The translations under genes and the position numbers were made by a program. A stretch of 64,000 bases of DNA from Agrilactobacillus yilanensis (GTDB taxonomy: Bacteria; Bacillota; Bacilli; Lactobacillales; Lactobacillaceae), in NCBI RefSeq assembly GCF_003946725.1, contig NZ_RHOY01000006.1:62001-126000 (forward strand), in the 5' to 3' direction. The notes beneath the pieces are model-generated. The model saw only the letters and a list, made by a program, of their open reading frames with translations. It did not search any database and was not told the origin of the DNA. Below, in pieces: positions 9,301 through 16,320 of the stretch; the stretch's first letter is position 1; each line of letters begins with the position of its first letter.

Positions 9301-10697
9301 ACTTCATCCGTATCATACTGATCGAGTAAATTGAATGGCGTCCCGGATAGTTCTAGCACATGCGTATACTTCGGCGTTACGACACCATCAATAACCTGTT
9401 GTGCAAGATCCGTCTGTGTGCCTTCATGGGCTTCATCAATAATGACAAGGTCCCACTGAGTATCTTTCACCAGTTGATTCTTATCAGCAACTGTGCCACC
9501 GAATGCTTTGGAGCCACGAAGGTCTTGAATACTTGCGAAATAGACGTACTTCTCTGCCTCACGTTGTAGTGCTTCTAGAGATAAATCTTGGTCACGCTTA
9601 GATCCATATTTGTAGCCCGACTCAGACATTCCAATTTTTTTGAAGTCCTCAAACCAGCCCTCCGCTACTACGGGGCGATGGGTCATAATCAAAACTTTGG
9701 CGTATTTTTCTTTCTTGATCAGCTTTAATGCAGACAAAGTTTTACCAAATCGCATCTTCGCGTTCCAAAGCATCTTGTGTTTGGTTTTGAAGGTTTTGGC
9801 CGTCTTATCGACCGCATCTTGTTGTTCTGGACGCAGCACAATCTTCCCCGTTGCTTGCACTGGGCCGTCAATTGATTCCTGACCATTCTTGACGGCAGCA
9901 ATCGCCTGCTTGACCTGATCAACATTTACCTGAAACCACTCCTTAGCGCCAGCAGCAAGCGTCTCATCTCGCTTATATCCCGATTTTAACAACACACGGT
10001 GGACATCATGATCATCAAACCAAGAATGCCCATCCTTTCGCAAAGCGAGTTCAACCCAATCAAGCTTGTAGGGTACGCCAGCAGTACGCATATACTGTCC
10101 AATTCGATGATGTGCTTCACGCCGAAGGTACTCACTATTCGGCCGCCAATCCTCCTCACCTTGGTTAGCCGTCGTCTCGCCAATTTTCTCTAATCCAGCA
10201 TAACGTGGCCAGTTACCATCTGAGTTATCCCCTGAAAGTGAATAAATTACATGGCGCTCAGATGTTGTATATAAGCTGCGTTGTGCCGGCTCAACGAATG
10301 GCTGAACGCCACCATCATAGTCGCAATATGTTTTAGCGAACCAGTACATTAATTGAATTACCTGTTGTAATGCGGTAACCCCGTCTTTTTTATCATATTG
10401 CTCAAGTGTATGAGAAGCCTCATTACCCGGTTGCTTGATAGCATATAATAAATCGACTAACTGCTGACTCAATAGATGATGATGTTTAACTATCTTGAGA
10501 TTCTGTGCGAACGTCGCCTCGTTGTCCATGTAATTCTGATCTAAGACAAACTTAACGACATTCTCTGCAATCTTGCGCGCAGAAGTCAGTTCAGACGCAT
10601 AGTTTCCCATTGCGTATTCCTGTTCAAGAAAGTCCGCCGCGCGGAAGTACCCCACACTGTCCTCGTTGCCTTGCAAGAAATCAAAGTTACTACTCAT
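6309..10697 (-). CDS. Large restriction protein: GIY-YIG-like nuclease, helicase and NPPY/TRD methylase half
   Basis: A 1462-residue protein. Residues 1-125 resemble the DUF4145 region of restriction subunits (LYAIKQPGNEASH). Residues about 148-265 contain KIGETT, DVHRVLL and KEWFQV, the pattern of T5orf172/GIY-YIG nucleases. A superfamily 2 helicase follows: MRFGKT (315-320), DEAH (421-424), and a later motif VI-like AAFRAQTPY. The C-terminal third has NPPY (1130-1133) and an Eco57I-like target recognition region. Thus cleavage, translocation and the catalytic part of methylation are in one chain, as in type ISP/IIG enzymes, but motif I is in the next gene. ATG at 10697 follows GGAGGG at good spacing. 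Second gene of a three-gene minus-strand operon. The nuclease assignment rests on short motifs only. Confidence 0.75.
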   Translation of the reverse strand: MSSNFDFLQGNEDSVGYFRAADFLEQEYAMGNYASELTSARKIAENVVKFVLDQNYMDNEATFAQNLKIVKHHHLLSQQLVDLLYAIKQPGNEASHTLEQYDKKDGVTALQQVIQLMYWFAKTYCDYDGGVQPFVEPAQRSLYTTSERHVIYSLSGDNSDGNWPRYAGLEKIGETTANQGEEDWRPNSEYLRREAHHRIGQYMRTAGVPYKLDWVELALRKDGHSWFDDHDVHRVLLKSGYKRDETLAAGAKEWFQVNVDQVKQAIAAVKNGQESIDGPVQATGKIVLRPEQQDAVDKTAKTFKTKHKMLWNAKMRFGKTLSALKLIKKEKYAKVLIMTHRPVVAEGWFEDFKKIGMSESGYKYGSKRDQDLSLEALQREAEKYVYFASIQDLRGSKAFGGTVADKNQLVKDTQWDLVIIDEAHEGTQTDLAQQVIDGVVTPKYTHVLELSGTPFNLLDQYDTDEVYTWDYVMEQQAKYSWDSEHPDGERNPYVGLPSVSMYTFEIKDRFKNTEFLDDDRSFNFREFFKVDDETGKFVYADKVHKFLDNISSRDERSNYPFSTLEFRNNLRHTLWLMPSVKSAKAMKVALENHPVFGFYNIVNIVDKDTSDNVVTATDSDLKRVNDAITDHPARTHTITLTVRKMTTGVTIKPWTGVLFLSNTNSAMQYLQAAFRAQTPYESEEFGRKTNCYIFDFAPDRALKVMAASRQMSTGVGKLQTSDQRAKLGELLNFLPIIGEEGQGMQAYEVDTLLTQLKKVYAEKAVQSGFDDDSLYNDELLKLTNSDLEIFNDIKAIVGQTKAEKKPDTIDVNHQGLNDEQYEKAIRAEKKPKKERTPEEQADIDRKNALKKQRKSMISVLRGISIRIPMMIYGMDIDIDQSVDINKFVDLVDAQSWLEFMPQGITKDKFRQISKYYDPEVFIEAGRIIRHRVKELDQLDPIERTLQIADVFSTFKNPDKETVLTPWRVVNMQLGKTIGGYAFFDDTYQNSTKDGKQIAEWRTTALTDQIFDNDAHILEINSKTGLYPLYVATSLYYQEFQKLNEITAGKFSAQDLEDLWADILDQNIFAVAKTPMARTIAERTLTGYKNYETHIVYVDDIVETARQSIDAGVEKIKEAFNYMKFDVVIGNPPYQESTQGTRTSDRSIYHLFMEMGFKLAPVTTMITPARYLFNAGDTPNEFNTRMLKDTHFRVVYYKWDSSDIFPRTQIKGGVAITLRDEKQNFGSIDQFLVFEELKPIVEKVTIAMRNTGSLKQIISTANRLNLEQLYLDYPEASKIVSSQGRERRLQSNIFTKLSIFSGKKQGDDQYRIHGVIKNKRITKYVESKYIEAANSLSYFNVLVPKSSGNGEFGEKLADFILCKRGEGFTYTFIGIGEFTTEMEALNAEKYLKTKFVRAMLGVRKVTQDNTPEKWDNVPTQDFSMQSDLDWDVTVDELDKELYHKYGLTDADILFLETHVQSME

Positions 10698-10716
10698 TAG
10701 TTACCCTCCAAAAAAC

Positions 10717-11244
10717 CTATTTATTCCAAATCAATCTCTTATTCAGTTTGTGTGTAAACATCAGTTCGATTCGTATGGGAACAACGCCATTACCAGTTAC
10801 CTTTAACAAATCACTGCGGACTGTTGCTGTTAACTCGGCCATCTTATCTGCACGCTCATCTTTTGGCAGATCTTCAATAGCCTTCAAATACTCAATTCCT
10901 GCTGCGTTGATTCGATAAATTGAGGATTGGATCGTATGAAACCGACCTGAATCCATCCGTTCACGTACCCGCCGCGTAGAACTTGTCACCAAGTGCGCCT
11001 GCTCGACTAACGCCTTCATGACCCCACGTAACGTTTCGCTAGCCACCCGACTTTCCCCAGGATCCAAATATTCTCCGTTGTAGCGCGCCACTAAGTAATT
11101 CATGGTCATCGGCTCACTGGCGGTGCTGCCATCCCGATAAAGCATCGATAACAATATCCACCCTGCCAGTGGATGGCCTTGACTGCGCCCTAAATTCATC
11201 GCAGACAACAATGATCGCAATGATTGTGATAATCCCTTTGCCAT
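10717..11244 (-). CDS. Restriction-operon protein of unknown function, predicted winged helix
   Basis: A 175-residue basic protein, first gene of the restriction operon; its stop is 19 bp before the next start, and ATG at 11244 follows GGAGGG. The segment VMKALVEQAHLV, then SSIYRINAAGIEYLKAI, looks like a winged-helix fold, and the start (residues 1-40) is a helical region. I do not recognise the family. Position suggests either a transcriptional controller of the restriction genes or an accessory subunit. No catalytic motif is visible. The last 20 residues are basic and hydrophobic, and truncation of a longer ancestor cannot be excluded. Confidence 0.6.
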   Translation of the reverse strand: MAKGLSQSLRSLLSAMNLGRSQGHPLAGWILLSMLYRDGSTASEPMTMNYLVARYNGEYLDPGESRVASETLRGVMKALVEQAHLVTSSTRRVRERMDSGRFHTIQSSIYRINAAGIEYLKAIEDLPKDERADKMAELTATVRSDLLKVTGNGVVPIRIELMFTHKLNKRLIWNK

Positions 11245-11445
11245 GCTTACCCTCCAAGAATTCTGCTACACTTATTATATCAAATCTGATGACTGACCGG
11301 TGAAAAGTGCGGACATGCAAAATATCACTCAATTATGCCACCTGGCGATGCAGAATCTCTTCGCTGTTCGTGTCATCGCAAAATTGCGCTTGAGCGAGAC
11401 TAAGTAAGACGGTATTAGCATAGTGAAATTTTCTCTAAAACAATA

Positions 11446-11475
11446 AAACCCACCTTGCGCTAGCAAGGTGGGTTT
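11446..11475. terminator. Bidirectional terminator
   Basis: AAACCCACCTTGC, loop GCTA, GCAAGGTGGGTTT: a perfect inverted repeat. The 413-base gap 11245-11657 holds this, the repeat at 11530-11585 and the restriction operon promoter region; I see no gene there. Confidence 0.75.
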
Positions 11476-11529
11476 CAGTGATCAAAAGACACAATGTATT
11501 ATAACATACTTTAGCGGGTAATAAAATGA

Positions 11530-11585
11530 AAAAACAGCCTTAAACCAAGTGAAAGCACCACTTAGCTTAGGGCTGAACTTGTTTT
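11530..11585. repeat. Terminator-like repeat shared with 23420-23474
   Basis: About 55 bases, hairpin-forming (CAGCC...GGCTG with AACCAAGTG/CACTTAG arms), nearly identical to 23420-23474. Both copies start after an A-run and end with GGCTGAACTTGTT. The two copies flank the 12-kb prophage-remnant region, so they may be the 3' ends of related integrase units. Confidence 0.7.
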
Positions 11586-11657
11586 GACAGTATATTGTTT
11601 AAAGATACCAATGCCACTTTTATAGCCTATTTAGTCGAAAGAATACATTAATTTGTT

Positions 11658-11849
11658 TTACACATCTTTTTTTAAGTCACTCATTCTTTTTTCAATTAAC
11701 ATTTTTAACTCTTCTAAATCAGCTAATTCTGCATAGTTGTTAATGAACGTTTTAGCCGCACTCTTAGCGGATTGCATGGTTGTTTTTTTACGGTTACGAG
11801 CACGGTAGGCCTGTGTCGCTCGCTTTTGTGCTTCTGAAGTTCTTATCAT
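11658..11849 (-). CDS. Small basic hypothetical protein
   Basis: A 63-residue protein with an N-terminal basic stretch (RATQAYRARNRKK) and an acidic-hydrophobic C-terminal helix (ELADLEELKMLIEKRM). AGAGGAAA precedes the ATG at a good distance, so I consider it real. The composition suggests a small DNA-binding or plasmid/phage regulatory protein, but no family is recognised and no ribbon-helix-helix signature is certain. It stands alone between terminators. Confidence 0.55.
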   Translation of the reverse strand: MIRTSEAQKRATQAYRARNRKKTTMQSAKSAAKTFINNYAELADLEELKMLIEKRMSDLKKDV

Positions 11850-11948
11850 TGTAATTTTCCTCTGTCTTTAGCATACTGCGAATTGAAAAGAAGCCACTGG
11901 GCTGTGACCCCAATGACTTCAACCGTGGTCTAGAATGACTGGTGATTA

Positions 11949-11976
11949 AGCTAACCGTTATGGTTGGCTTTTTTTA
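11949..11976 (+). terminator. Rho-independent terminator
   Basis: AGCTAACC, short loop, GGTTGGCT, then seven T. No plus-strand gene is visible before it. The rest of 11850-12124 shows nothing I can interpret. Confidence 0.6.
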
Positions 11977-12124
11977 TAAGACGATATGCTCTGGCAAAGT
12001 TTAAAGTAGATTAACCAACAAATATTATGGAATACACACTTTGATGATTTCATATTTGATAACCCGCGGTCAATACCTGACTCGCTTCATCGTACATTAT
12101 GGTTCCACATTATATATCTGTTGT

Positions 12125-12171
12125 GCAAAAAGAACGCCAGCTTCCAACACGGAATCTGACGTTCTTTTTGC
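12125..12171. terminator. Strong terminator of the Rrf2 operon
   Basis: GCAAAAAGAACGCCAG and CTGACGTTCTTTTTGC form a 16-bp stem with one mismatch. It lies just after the Rrf2 gene stop at 12191 on the minus strand. Confidence 0.8.
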
Positions 12172-12190
12172 AGGTGCTACAACCATAGCT

Positions 12191-12661
12191 TCAAACTAAC
12201 GTTGTCCAGTCTACGACACCATGCTGGAAACTGCCTTGCTCCAATAGAGAACTTAATTCCACCTGTGCAAGTTTTGCGTTGAAAGCCAACTGCGCTTCCG
12301 AAAATGCATGATTAACTAATTTTTGGCTTTGTGCAACGTGAGCCTTATCTCCAGGAAAAACATGATTTGCTAAGTTTAACTCAGGCATAATCAGCCGGTC
12401 CGTAGCATCCACTGCACTGCACACATCCAACAAAGAAACAGTCGTGACATCGCATCCTATCGTAAACCCACCATCTTTACTGGCGCTAGAGCTAACCAGT
12501 CCTGCAACAACAAGTTTACGAAGAATTTTCTTAAGATACGAGTCCGATACCTCTAGACGCGCGCTGAGTACCTGACTTTTAATTGGTGTATGCCCTTTTT
12601 GCAATGCCAACATTAACATGACATACACACCTTGCTCAACACTACGGTTAATTTTCATCAT
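12191..12661 (-). CDS. Rrf2-family transcriptional regulator
   Basis: A 156-residue protein starting MMKINRSVEQGVYVMLML, the typical Rrf2 N-terminal helix, followed by a winged helix with SYLKKILRKLVVAGLV and KDGGFTIG. The cysteines that hold the iron-sulfur cluster in IscR/NsrR are absent (only isolated Cys residues), so it probably senses something else or uses no cofactor, like many lactobacillus Rrf2 proteins beside NAD(P)-binding enzymes. GGAG lies just upstream of the two adjacent ATG codons at 12661 and 12658. The gene overlaps the end of the upstream oxidoreductase gene by 14 bp, so the two are co-expressed, and it likely controls that operon. Confidence 0.85.
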   Translation of the reverse strand: MMKINRSVEQGVYVMLMLALQKGHTPIKSQVLSARLEVSDSYLKKILRKLVVAGLVSSSASKDGGFTIGCDVTTVSLLDVCSAVDATDRLIMPELNLANHVFPGDKAHVAQSQKLVNHAFSEAQLAFNAKLAQVELSSLLEQGSFQHGVVDWTTLV

Positions 12662-13250
12662 TTTTCTCCGATGTACCATAAGCGATCAATTGTTTAAGTA
12701 AGTCGGCAATAACGCTCTCGATCTCAACTGGACGCATATTTTGTACAAACAATCCCATGAATTTTAATAAGGGAACCATTTTAGTCATCGAATCCTTGCG
12801 ACCTGCACCATATACCAACGTTGGTTCAACATATGCCAGTGGCACTGAGCTAGTCTGGAGCTGATGAATCAGTTTAGCCTTCGTTTGCAGGAATGCTTTA
12901 GACCCTAACTTTCCACCAATAAATCCCATGGCAAGAGCGCCATACTGCTCTGCAATCTGCTGCATCACTTGTGCGGGCATATCGTTCACACGTGCAGACT
13001 CGGATGGATCTTTTTCCGGTCGTCCAATTAAATCAATAACATAATCAATCTGATCAGGGAGTACTTGCTTAACCGCTGAGAAATCGGTGACATCAACCGC
13101 TATGTTCGTCACTCCATCCATGTTGATTGCATTACGCCCAGACCGCGACAAAATGGTGAAATGTGTATCTGAAGCCAATTCGCGCCATTGTCGCGTTAGC
13201 TCTCTGCCAAGATAACCATTGCCACCTAAAAGTAGAATTTCCGAAACCAT
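12648..13250 (-). CDS. NAD(P)-binding, NmrA/atypical SDR-like protein
   Basis: A 200-residue Rossmann protein. The N-terminus EILLLGGNGYLGREL carries the GGxGxxG dinucleotide motif, followed by VDVTDF and DYVIDLIGRP. No YxxxK pair is in the usual place, so it belongs with NmrA or atypical SDR proteins, which act as redox sensors or reductases. AGGAGGG lies 7 bases before the ATG at 13250, which decides the start over the upstream in-frame codon at 13286. It forms a two-gene operon with the Rrf2 regulator. Confidence 0.8.
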   Translation of the reverse strand: MVSEILLLGGNGYLGRELTRQWRELASDTHFTILSRSGRNAINMDGVTNIAVDVTDFSAVKQVLPDQIDYVIDLIGRPEKDPSESARVNDMPAQVMQQIAEQYGALAMGFIGGKLGSKAFLQTKAKLIHQLQTSSVPLAYVEPTLVYGAGRKDSMTKMVPLLKFMGLFVQNMRPVEIESVIADLLKQLIAYGTSEKNDEN

Positions 13251-13319
13251 ATTTAGCCCTCCTATGCGTAGACATTTACAGTCCATAGACTTATAGTATC
13301 CACAAATAAGAAATCATTG

Positions 13320-13346
13320 TCAAGCGATTAAATCTTCTTTCTTCAT
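13320..13346 (-). pseudogene. First codons of a phage scaffold gene
   Basis: GAGGAGG, then ATGAAGAAAGAAGATTTAATC: codons for MKKEDLIA followed at once by a stop. This matches the start of phage GP20-type scaffold proteins such as the one at 20417-20965. The rest is deleted, so this is the left break of the first prophage remnant. The stretch up to 13528 contains only a 15-codon frame with a strong AAGGAGG site (ATG near 13504). Confidence 0.5.
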
Positions 13347-13528
13347 CGTGTTTCCTCCTCAGTGTTTTTAGAGCGGCAACTCCCGCTATGAGTCCGTCTT
13401 TTAGAGACATCCGTACAGGTCTGGGTAAAACTAAAAAATTACTTTTGTTTTTTATTAAAAGGACTTTCTAGGCTTGCCGCTACTCGGTAAACATTCATTC
13501 ATCCTCTTCCTCCTTTCGTAATTCGTAA

Positions 13529-13666
13529 TCAATTTTTGAAAGCTGGTGGCTCACTGGATAATAATTTTTCTAAAGTCTCCTCTTCTACTAAACAAATGAC
13601 TTCATGAAAAGTGCCAGTGGATTCTCCGTGCTTGCCTTTCCAAAAAAGAACGGTGTAATACTTCAT
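13529..13666 (-). CDS. Small phage protein, 45 residues
   Basis: Frame starting MKYYTVLFWKGKHGESTG and ending PPAFKN. It is too short for normal gene calling and lacks a strong ribosome binding site. It lies between the 59-residue protein gene and the scaffold start, in the same strand and order expected for small head genes. Function unknown. Confidence 0.4.
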   Translation of the reverse strand: MKYYTVLFWKGKHGESTGTFHEVICLVEEETLEKLLSSEPPAFKN

Positions 13667-13829
13667 AATTGTTTTTTATGACACTCTTTTGCAAAGTAGT
13701 ATCCGACTTTTGGACATCTCCGCCAGGGGATTTCTTTATTTCGTCGGTTAAATGTGCCCCACAAAAATTTTCTAATCATTCAATAGAGCCTCCTCCTAAT
13801 TTTAATTACAAAAAAGCACTCAATCATCT

Positions 13830-14009
13830 TTATGACTGGGTGCTACTGATAATCTCTACCACATCTTCCGGGCTAACATCATAGTCTATTTCGAACTCTT
13901 CGGGGCCAATCTGAATATCAATCTGCAAAGAAGTCGGATTGATATCAGTAATGTCACCAATACGACCATCTTTTAGCTTAACAACATCATATAGTTTTAG
14001 CTGCATCAT
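13830..14009 (-). CDS. Small acidic phage protein, 59 residues
   Basis: MMQLKLYDVVKLKDGRIGDI... followed by a beta-rich acidic tail (EEFEIDYDVSPEDVVEII). AAGGAGGTC precedes the ATG at 14009, and the start overlaps the stop of the MuF fragment (ATGATG), showing translational coupling. It looks like a small SH3-like barrel protein. Its place just downstream of MuF suggests a head-morphogenesis accessory protein. Between 13667 and 13829 there is only fragmentary phage-like sequence. Confidence 0.6.
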   Translation of the reverse strand: MMQLKLYDVVKLKDGRIGDITDINPTSLQIDIQIGPEEFEIDYDVSPEDVVEIISSTQS

Positions 14010-14910
14010 TTGACCTCCTTAATTAAAATAGTGCTCATGTGAGTTTTTCCGTTCTCAACATTCCAGCCTGCAATAATGTTGACTGGTTTGTTTTCAGGTC
14101 CATACATTATCATTTTTTGTTCATACCGAGATCCGTGCGCATCCGTGTATTTTAACAATGAAGGATACTCGGTAGCTCTTTTCAGAATTTCATTTTTGAG
14201 ACTTCCATAATTATCTAACGAATAGCCCAACTTGTTAGTAATCAGCCTGCCTTTAATCAGTCCTTTTTCATTAGAGCCACCGAAAAGATATTCTGTAAAC
14301 TTTCGGTTATCAATTGAAGCTTTGCCTGCATTAGGAAGCTTCAAATCAGGATTATCAATCAAGCTCTTGCGGCGCTGGTAATCAAGCTTCGTAAGTTGCC
14401 AATCTCTACCCCCATTATACTTCAGCTTTTGAAATTCGGCCAAATTAGATGGCGTATTTTTACCAATCACAGACTTATATTCTTTTAAGATTTCTCCATC
14501 TTGCTTTTTGTTTCTGTTGATTTTCAATTGTTTCAAGGCTTCTGGGGTAACGTTTTCTTTCTTCCACTCTACAAAAGTTTGGTATTTGCCGTTAGCACCT
14601 TTTCCAGTAATTGGATCACGTGACCATCTGTGACGATGTTCCCAACCTTCTAGCACAGGACACGTTGTACATCTACAGTTAGGATGTCTTGGCGGATTCG
14701 GTCTGGACTAAAGTAACTGCTCGATAATCAGCCACTGTTTCGAATTGCTTTTTGAAATTCTCCACTATCTTGTCAACAGATTGACCTTGAACGATTCCAT
14801 CAGAAAAGGTATTAACAAGGGCCTTGAGTAATTGATTAACGTTGTTTCGCCAAACTCTATTAGAGAAATCGGACCCCTTCCACGGCTGTTCAGAATGATA
14901 TTTAGCTTAT
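14006..14910 (-). pseudogene. Broken phage MuF-like protein with C-terminal toxin-like domain
   Basis: Minus-strand remnant in two pieces. 14910-14700 encodes the MuF core (QPWKGSDFSNRVWRNNV, then DYRAVTLVQTESA) and meets a stop after a deletion. The second piece resumes at HPNCRCTTCP and continues for 216 residues from an internal ATG at 14656. MuF proteins sit at the phage portal and often carry variable C-terminal effector domains. Here the tail (DNRKFTEYLFGG, SRYEQKMIMYGP, KTHMSTILIKEV) looks like the DUF6883-type domain found at the ends of polymorphic toxins. The 4-bp overlap with the next small gene is kept. The C-terminal part could still be expressed from 14656, but no good ribosome binding site is visible. 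Confidence 0.65.
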
Positions 14911-14944
14911 TTTCACTGAAACGGTCAAAGACTGTTTAATTTTT

Positions 14945-14966
14945 ATGCGCATAGGCGTATTATAAT
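14945..14966 (+). promoter_or_regulatory. hicAB promoter with palindromic operator
   Basis: ATGCGCAT (14945-14952) is a perfect palindrome 8 bases before TATAAT (14961-14966), upstream of the hicA remnant. HicB antitoxins usually repress their own promoter, so this palindrome is a candidate HicB site. The -35 box is weak. Confidence 0.5.
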
Positions 14967-14989
14967 AAGAGCAGAGAAGAGGTAATAAG

Positions 14990-15183
14990 TTGGTTCAACA
15001 TCAGGTTCGGATATCTTGAAACTTCTTAAGTAAAACGAATTCCACGAAATAAGAATCACCGGTGACCATCGCCGTTTCACTAATGACAATGGTAAATATG
15101 TCACAGTTGCTTACTCAAAACTGAAAGCCAATATCCCACCAAAAACTTATTCCACAATATTAAAGCAAGCAGGTCTCAAGTGA
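14990..15183 (+). pseudogene. hicA: HicA toxin, inactivated
   Basis: The frame SGSDILKLLK is followed by a TAA where the family has Lys or Gln, then continues NEFHEIRITGDHRRFTNDNG with the HicA double-stranded RNA-binding fold and ends PPKTYSTILKQAGLK. The His of the GDHRR motif is present, but the stop codon and a frameshift near the TTG start should prevent expression. HicA cleaves mRNA; its loss leaves hicB without a toxin. The hicB start follows 47 bases after the stop. Confidence 0.75.
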
Positions 15184-15229
15184 GGCCTTGCTTTGCAATC
15201 CTCACATTAACTAAGAAGGAGAAATCAAT

Positions 15230-15625
15230 ATGGCAAAACCTAATTACGTCATCTATCCAGCAGTCTTTGATAATGTTGATAACGATGGCTATTACACCGT
15301 TACGTTCCCCGATATTCCTGATACAGTAACCCAAGGTAAAACGTTAACAGAAGCAGTCAAGAACGCCCCCGATGCTTTAGCCGTTGCATTACCTGATTAC
15401 CCTGAATATCCAGAGCCCACACCGATCGATAGGGTGCAGGCTGATAATCCAGAGTCAATCGTGAGCTATGTCGGCGTAGATATGAAAAAGGCCCGTCAAA
15501 GAGCGCGCGATGTCACAGTTCGAAAAAATGTTACAATTCCACAATCGTTAGCGCGAGAAGCTGAAGTGCAAGGCATTAACTTTAGCGCCACATTAACTGA
15601 AGCACTTGAAGCAAAGCTGGGCTAA
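15230..15625 (+). CDS. hicB: HicB antitoxin
   Basis: A 131-residue HicB. The N-terminal part (YPAVFDNVDNDGYYTVTFPDIPDTVTQG, in overlapping short motifs) is the RNase H-like HicB fold, and the C-terminal 45 residues form a ribbon-helix-helix (NVTIPQSLAREAE). AGAAGGAGA precedes the ATG at a good distance. The gene is intact although hicA is not. It probably still binds the palindrome upstream. A fragment of a related hicB lies at 23000-23275, also beside a prophage remnant. Confidence 0.88.
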   Translation: MAKPNYVIYPAVFDNVDNDGYYTVTFPDIPDTVTQGKTLTEAVKNAPDALAVALPDYPEYPEPTPIDRVQADNPESIVSYVGVDMKKARQRARDVTVRKNVTIPQSLAREAEVQGINFSATLTEALEAKLG

Positions 15626-15640
15626 GTGCCCAGTTTTTTA
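15617..15640 (+). terminator. hicB terminator
   Basis: CTGGGC, TAAGT, GCCCAG followed by a T-run; the stem overlaps the hicB stop codon. Confidence 0.8.
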
Positions 15641-15649
15641 TTTTTTCCG

Positions 15650-15815
15650 AATTCATTACAAATTAAGCGGTGTAACAGCGTCTACTTTACAACGTGCAGC
15701 TGACGCTAAGACACTTGACACAATCAGTATTAAGGTGTTAAAAGCAACCGCATCTGCTCTAAAAAAGTCTCCCGGACAAGTATTAGATGATTTAATTGCG
15801 CCACTAGATAAATAA
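15650..15815 (+). pseudogene. C-terminal fragment of a Cro/CI-like HTH protein
   Basis: Frame with KLSGVTASTLQRAADAK, then IKVLKATASALKKSPGQVL: the second half of a helix-turn-helix domain of the antitoxin/Cro type. The start is missing because the frame emerges from the hicB terminator. Probably the relic of a small regulator or antitoxin cut off by rearrangement. Confidence 0.5.
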
Positions 15816-15820
15816 ATTCA

Positions 15821-15862
15821 AAAAAGCCCCCACTCAAATTTAATCGAGTAGAGGCTTTTTTT
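15821..15862 (+). terminator. Rho-independent terminator
   Basis: AAAAAAGCC and GGCTTTTTTT arms with a paired ACTC/GAGT inner stem. Confidence 0.65.
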
Positions 15863-15867
15863 GCATG

Positions 15868-16240
15868 TTATTTTGCGGATCCGTGCGTCACATCACGGCA
15901 CCCACTGGCGGTCACCTTTTTGCTGTGTTTTCTGCGATTGTCGCACTACCTTCACCGCCTATATCAGTGAGAATTATTATTGTTCGGTCCTTTGTTCTCG
16001 TAGGGAACTACTATGATCTCGGCTGACTTCTGAAATACTCAGCCAGACATCCCTGCCTGGTTTGTTTCTGTGGAACATTCCGTTCCTCTTGTCGGAAACG
16101 TGTGAATCAGACCTCCCCGGGTAAGAACGCTAACTTCCAAGGGTAAACAGGGTCATTTTGTCCTTCAAGAACTGTTATGCATCAACTTTTATCAAAGGAC
16201 ACATTTGCCCATCCGACCTAGGCTTTTGCAGTAAAGTCAT
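15868..16240 (-). mobile_element. Group II intron fragment
   Basis: Read on the minus strand this non-coding stretch has blocks typical of the RNA region upstream of a bacterial group II intron maturase: CTTACCCGGGGAGGTCTG, GACAAGAGGAACGGAATG, GGCAGGGATGTCTGGCTGAG and AGTCAGCCGAGATCATAGTAG. No reverse transcriptase frame remains and neither intron end can be placed. Recognition is from memory of such introns, not from a structural model. The remaining bases to 16320 show nothing further. Confidence 0.5.
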
Positions 16241-16320
16241 CACGATGCCACGCATTTGTTAATTCATAATCATCAATCTGATCATGACTCACTTTTCAAC
16301 TCGTTAATCGAATGATTACT

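Noticed and set aside
6329-10200. Many plus-strand open frames opposite the large restriction gene
   Set aside because: None has a ribosome binding site or family-like sequence; they are antisense shadows of a long gene.
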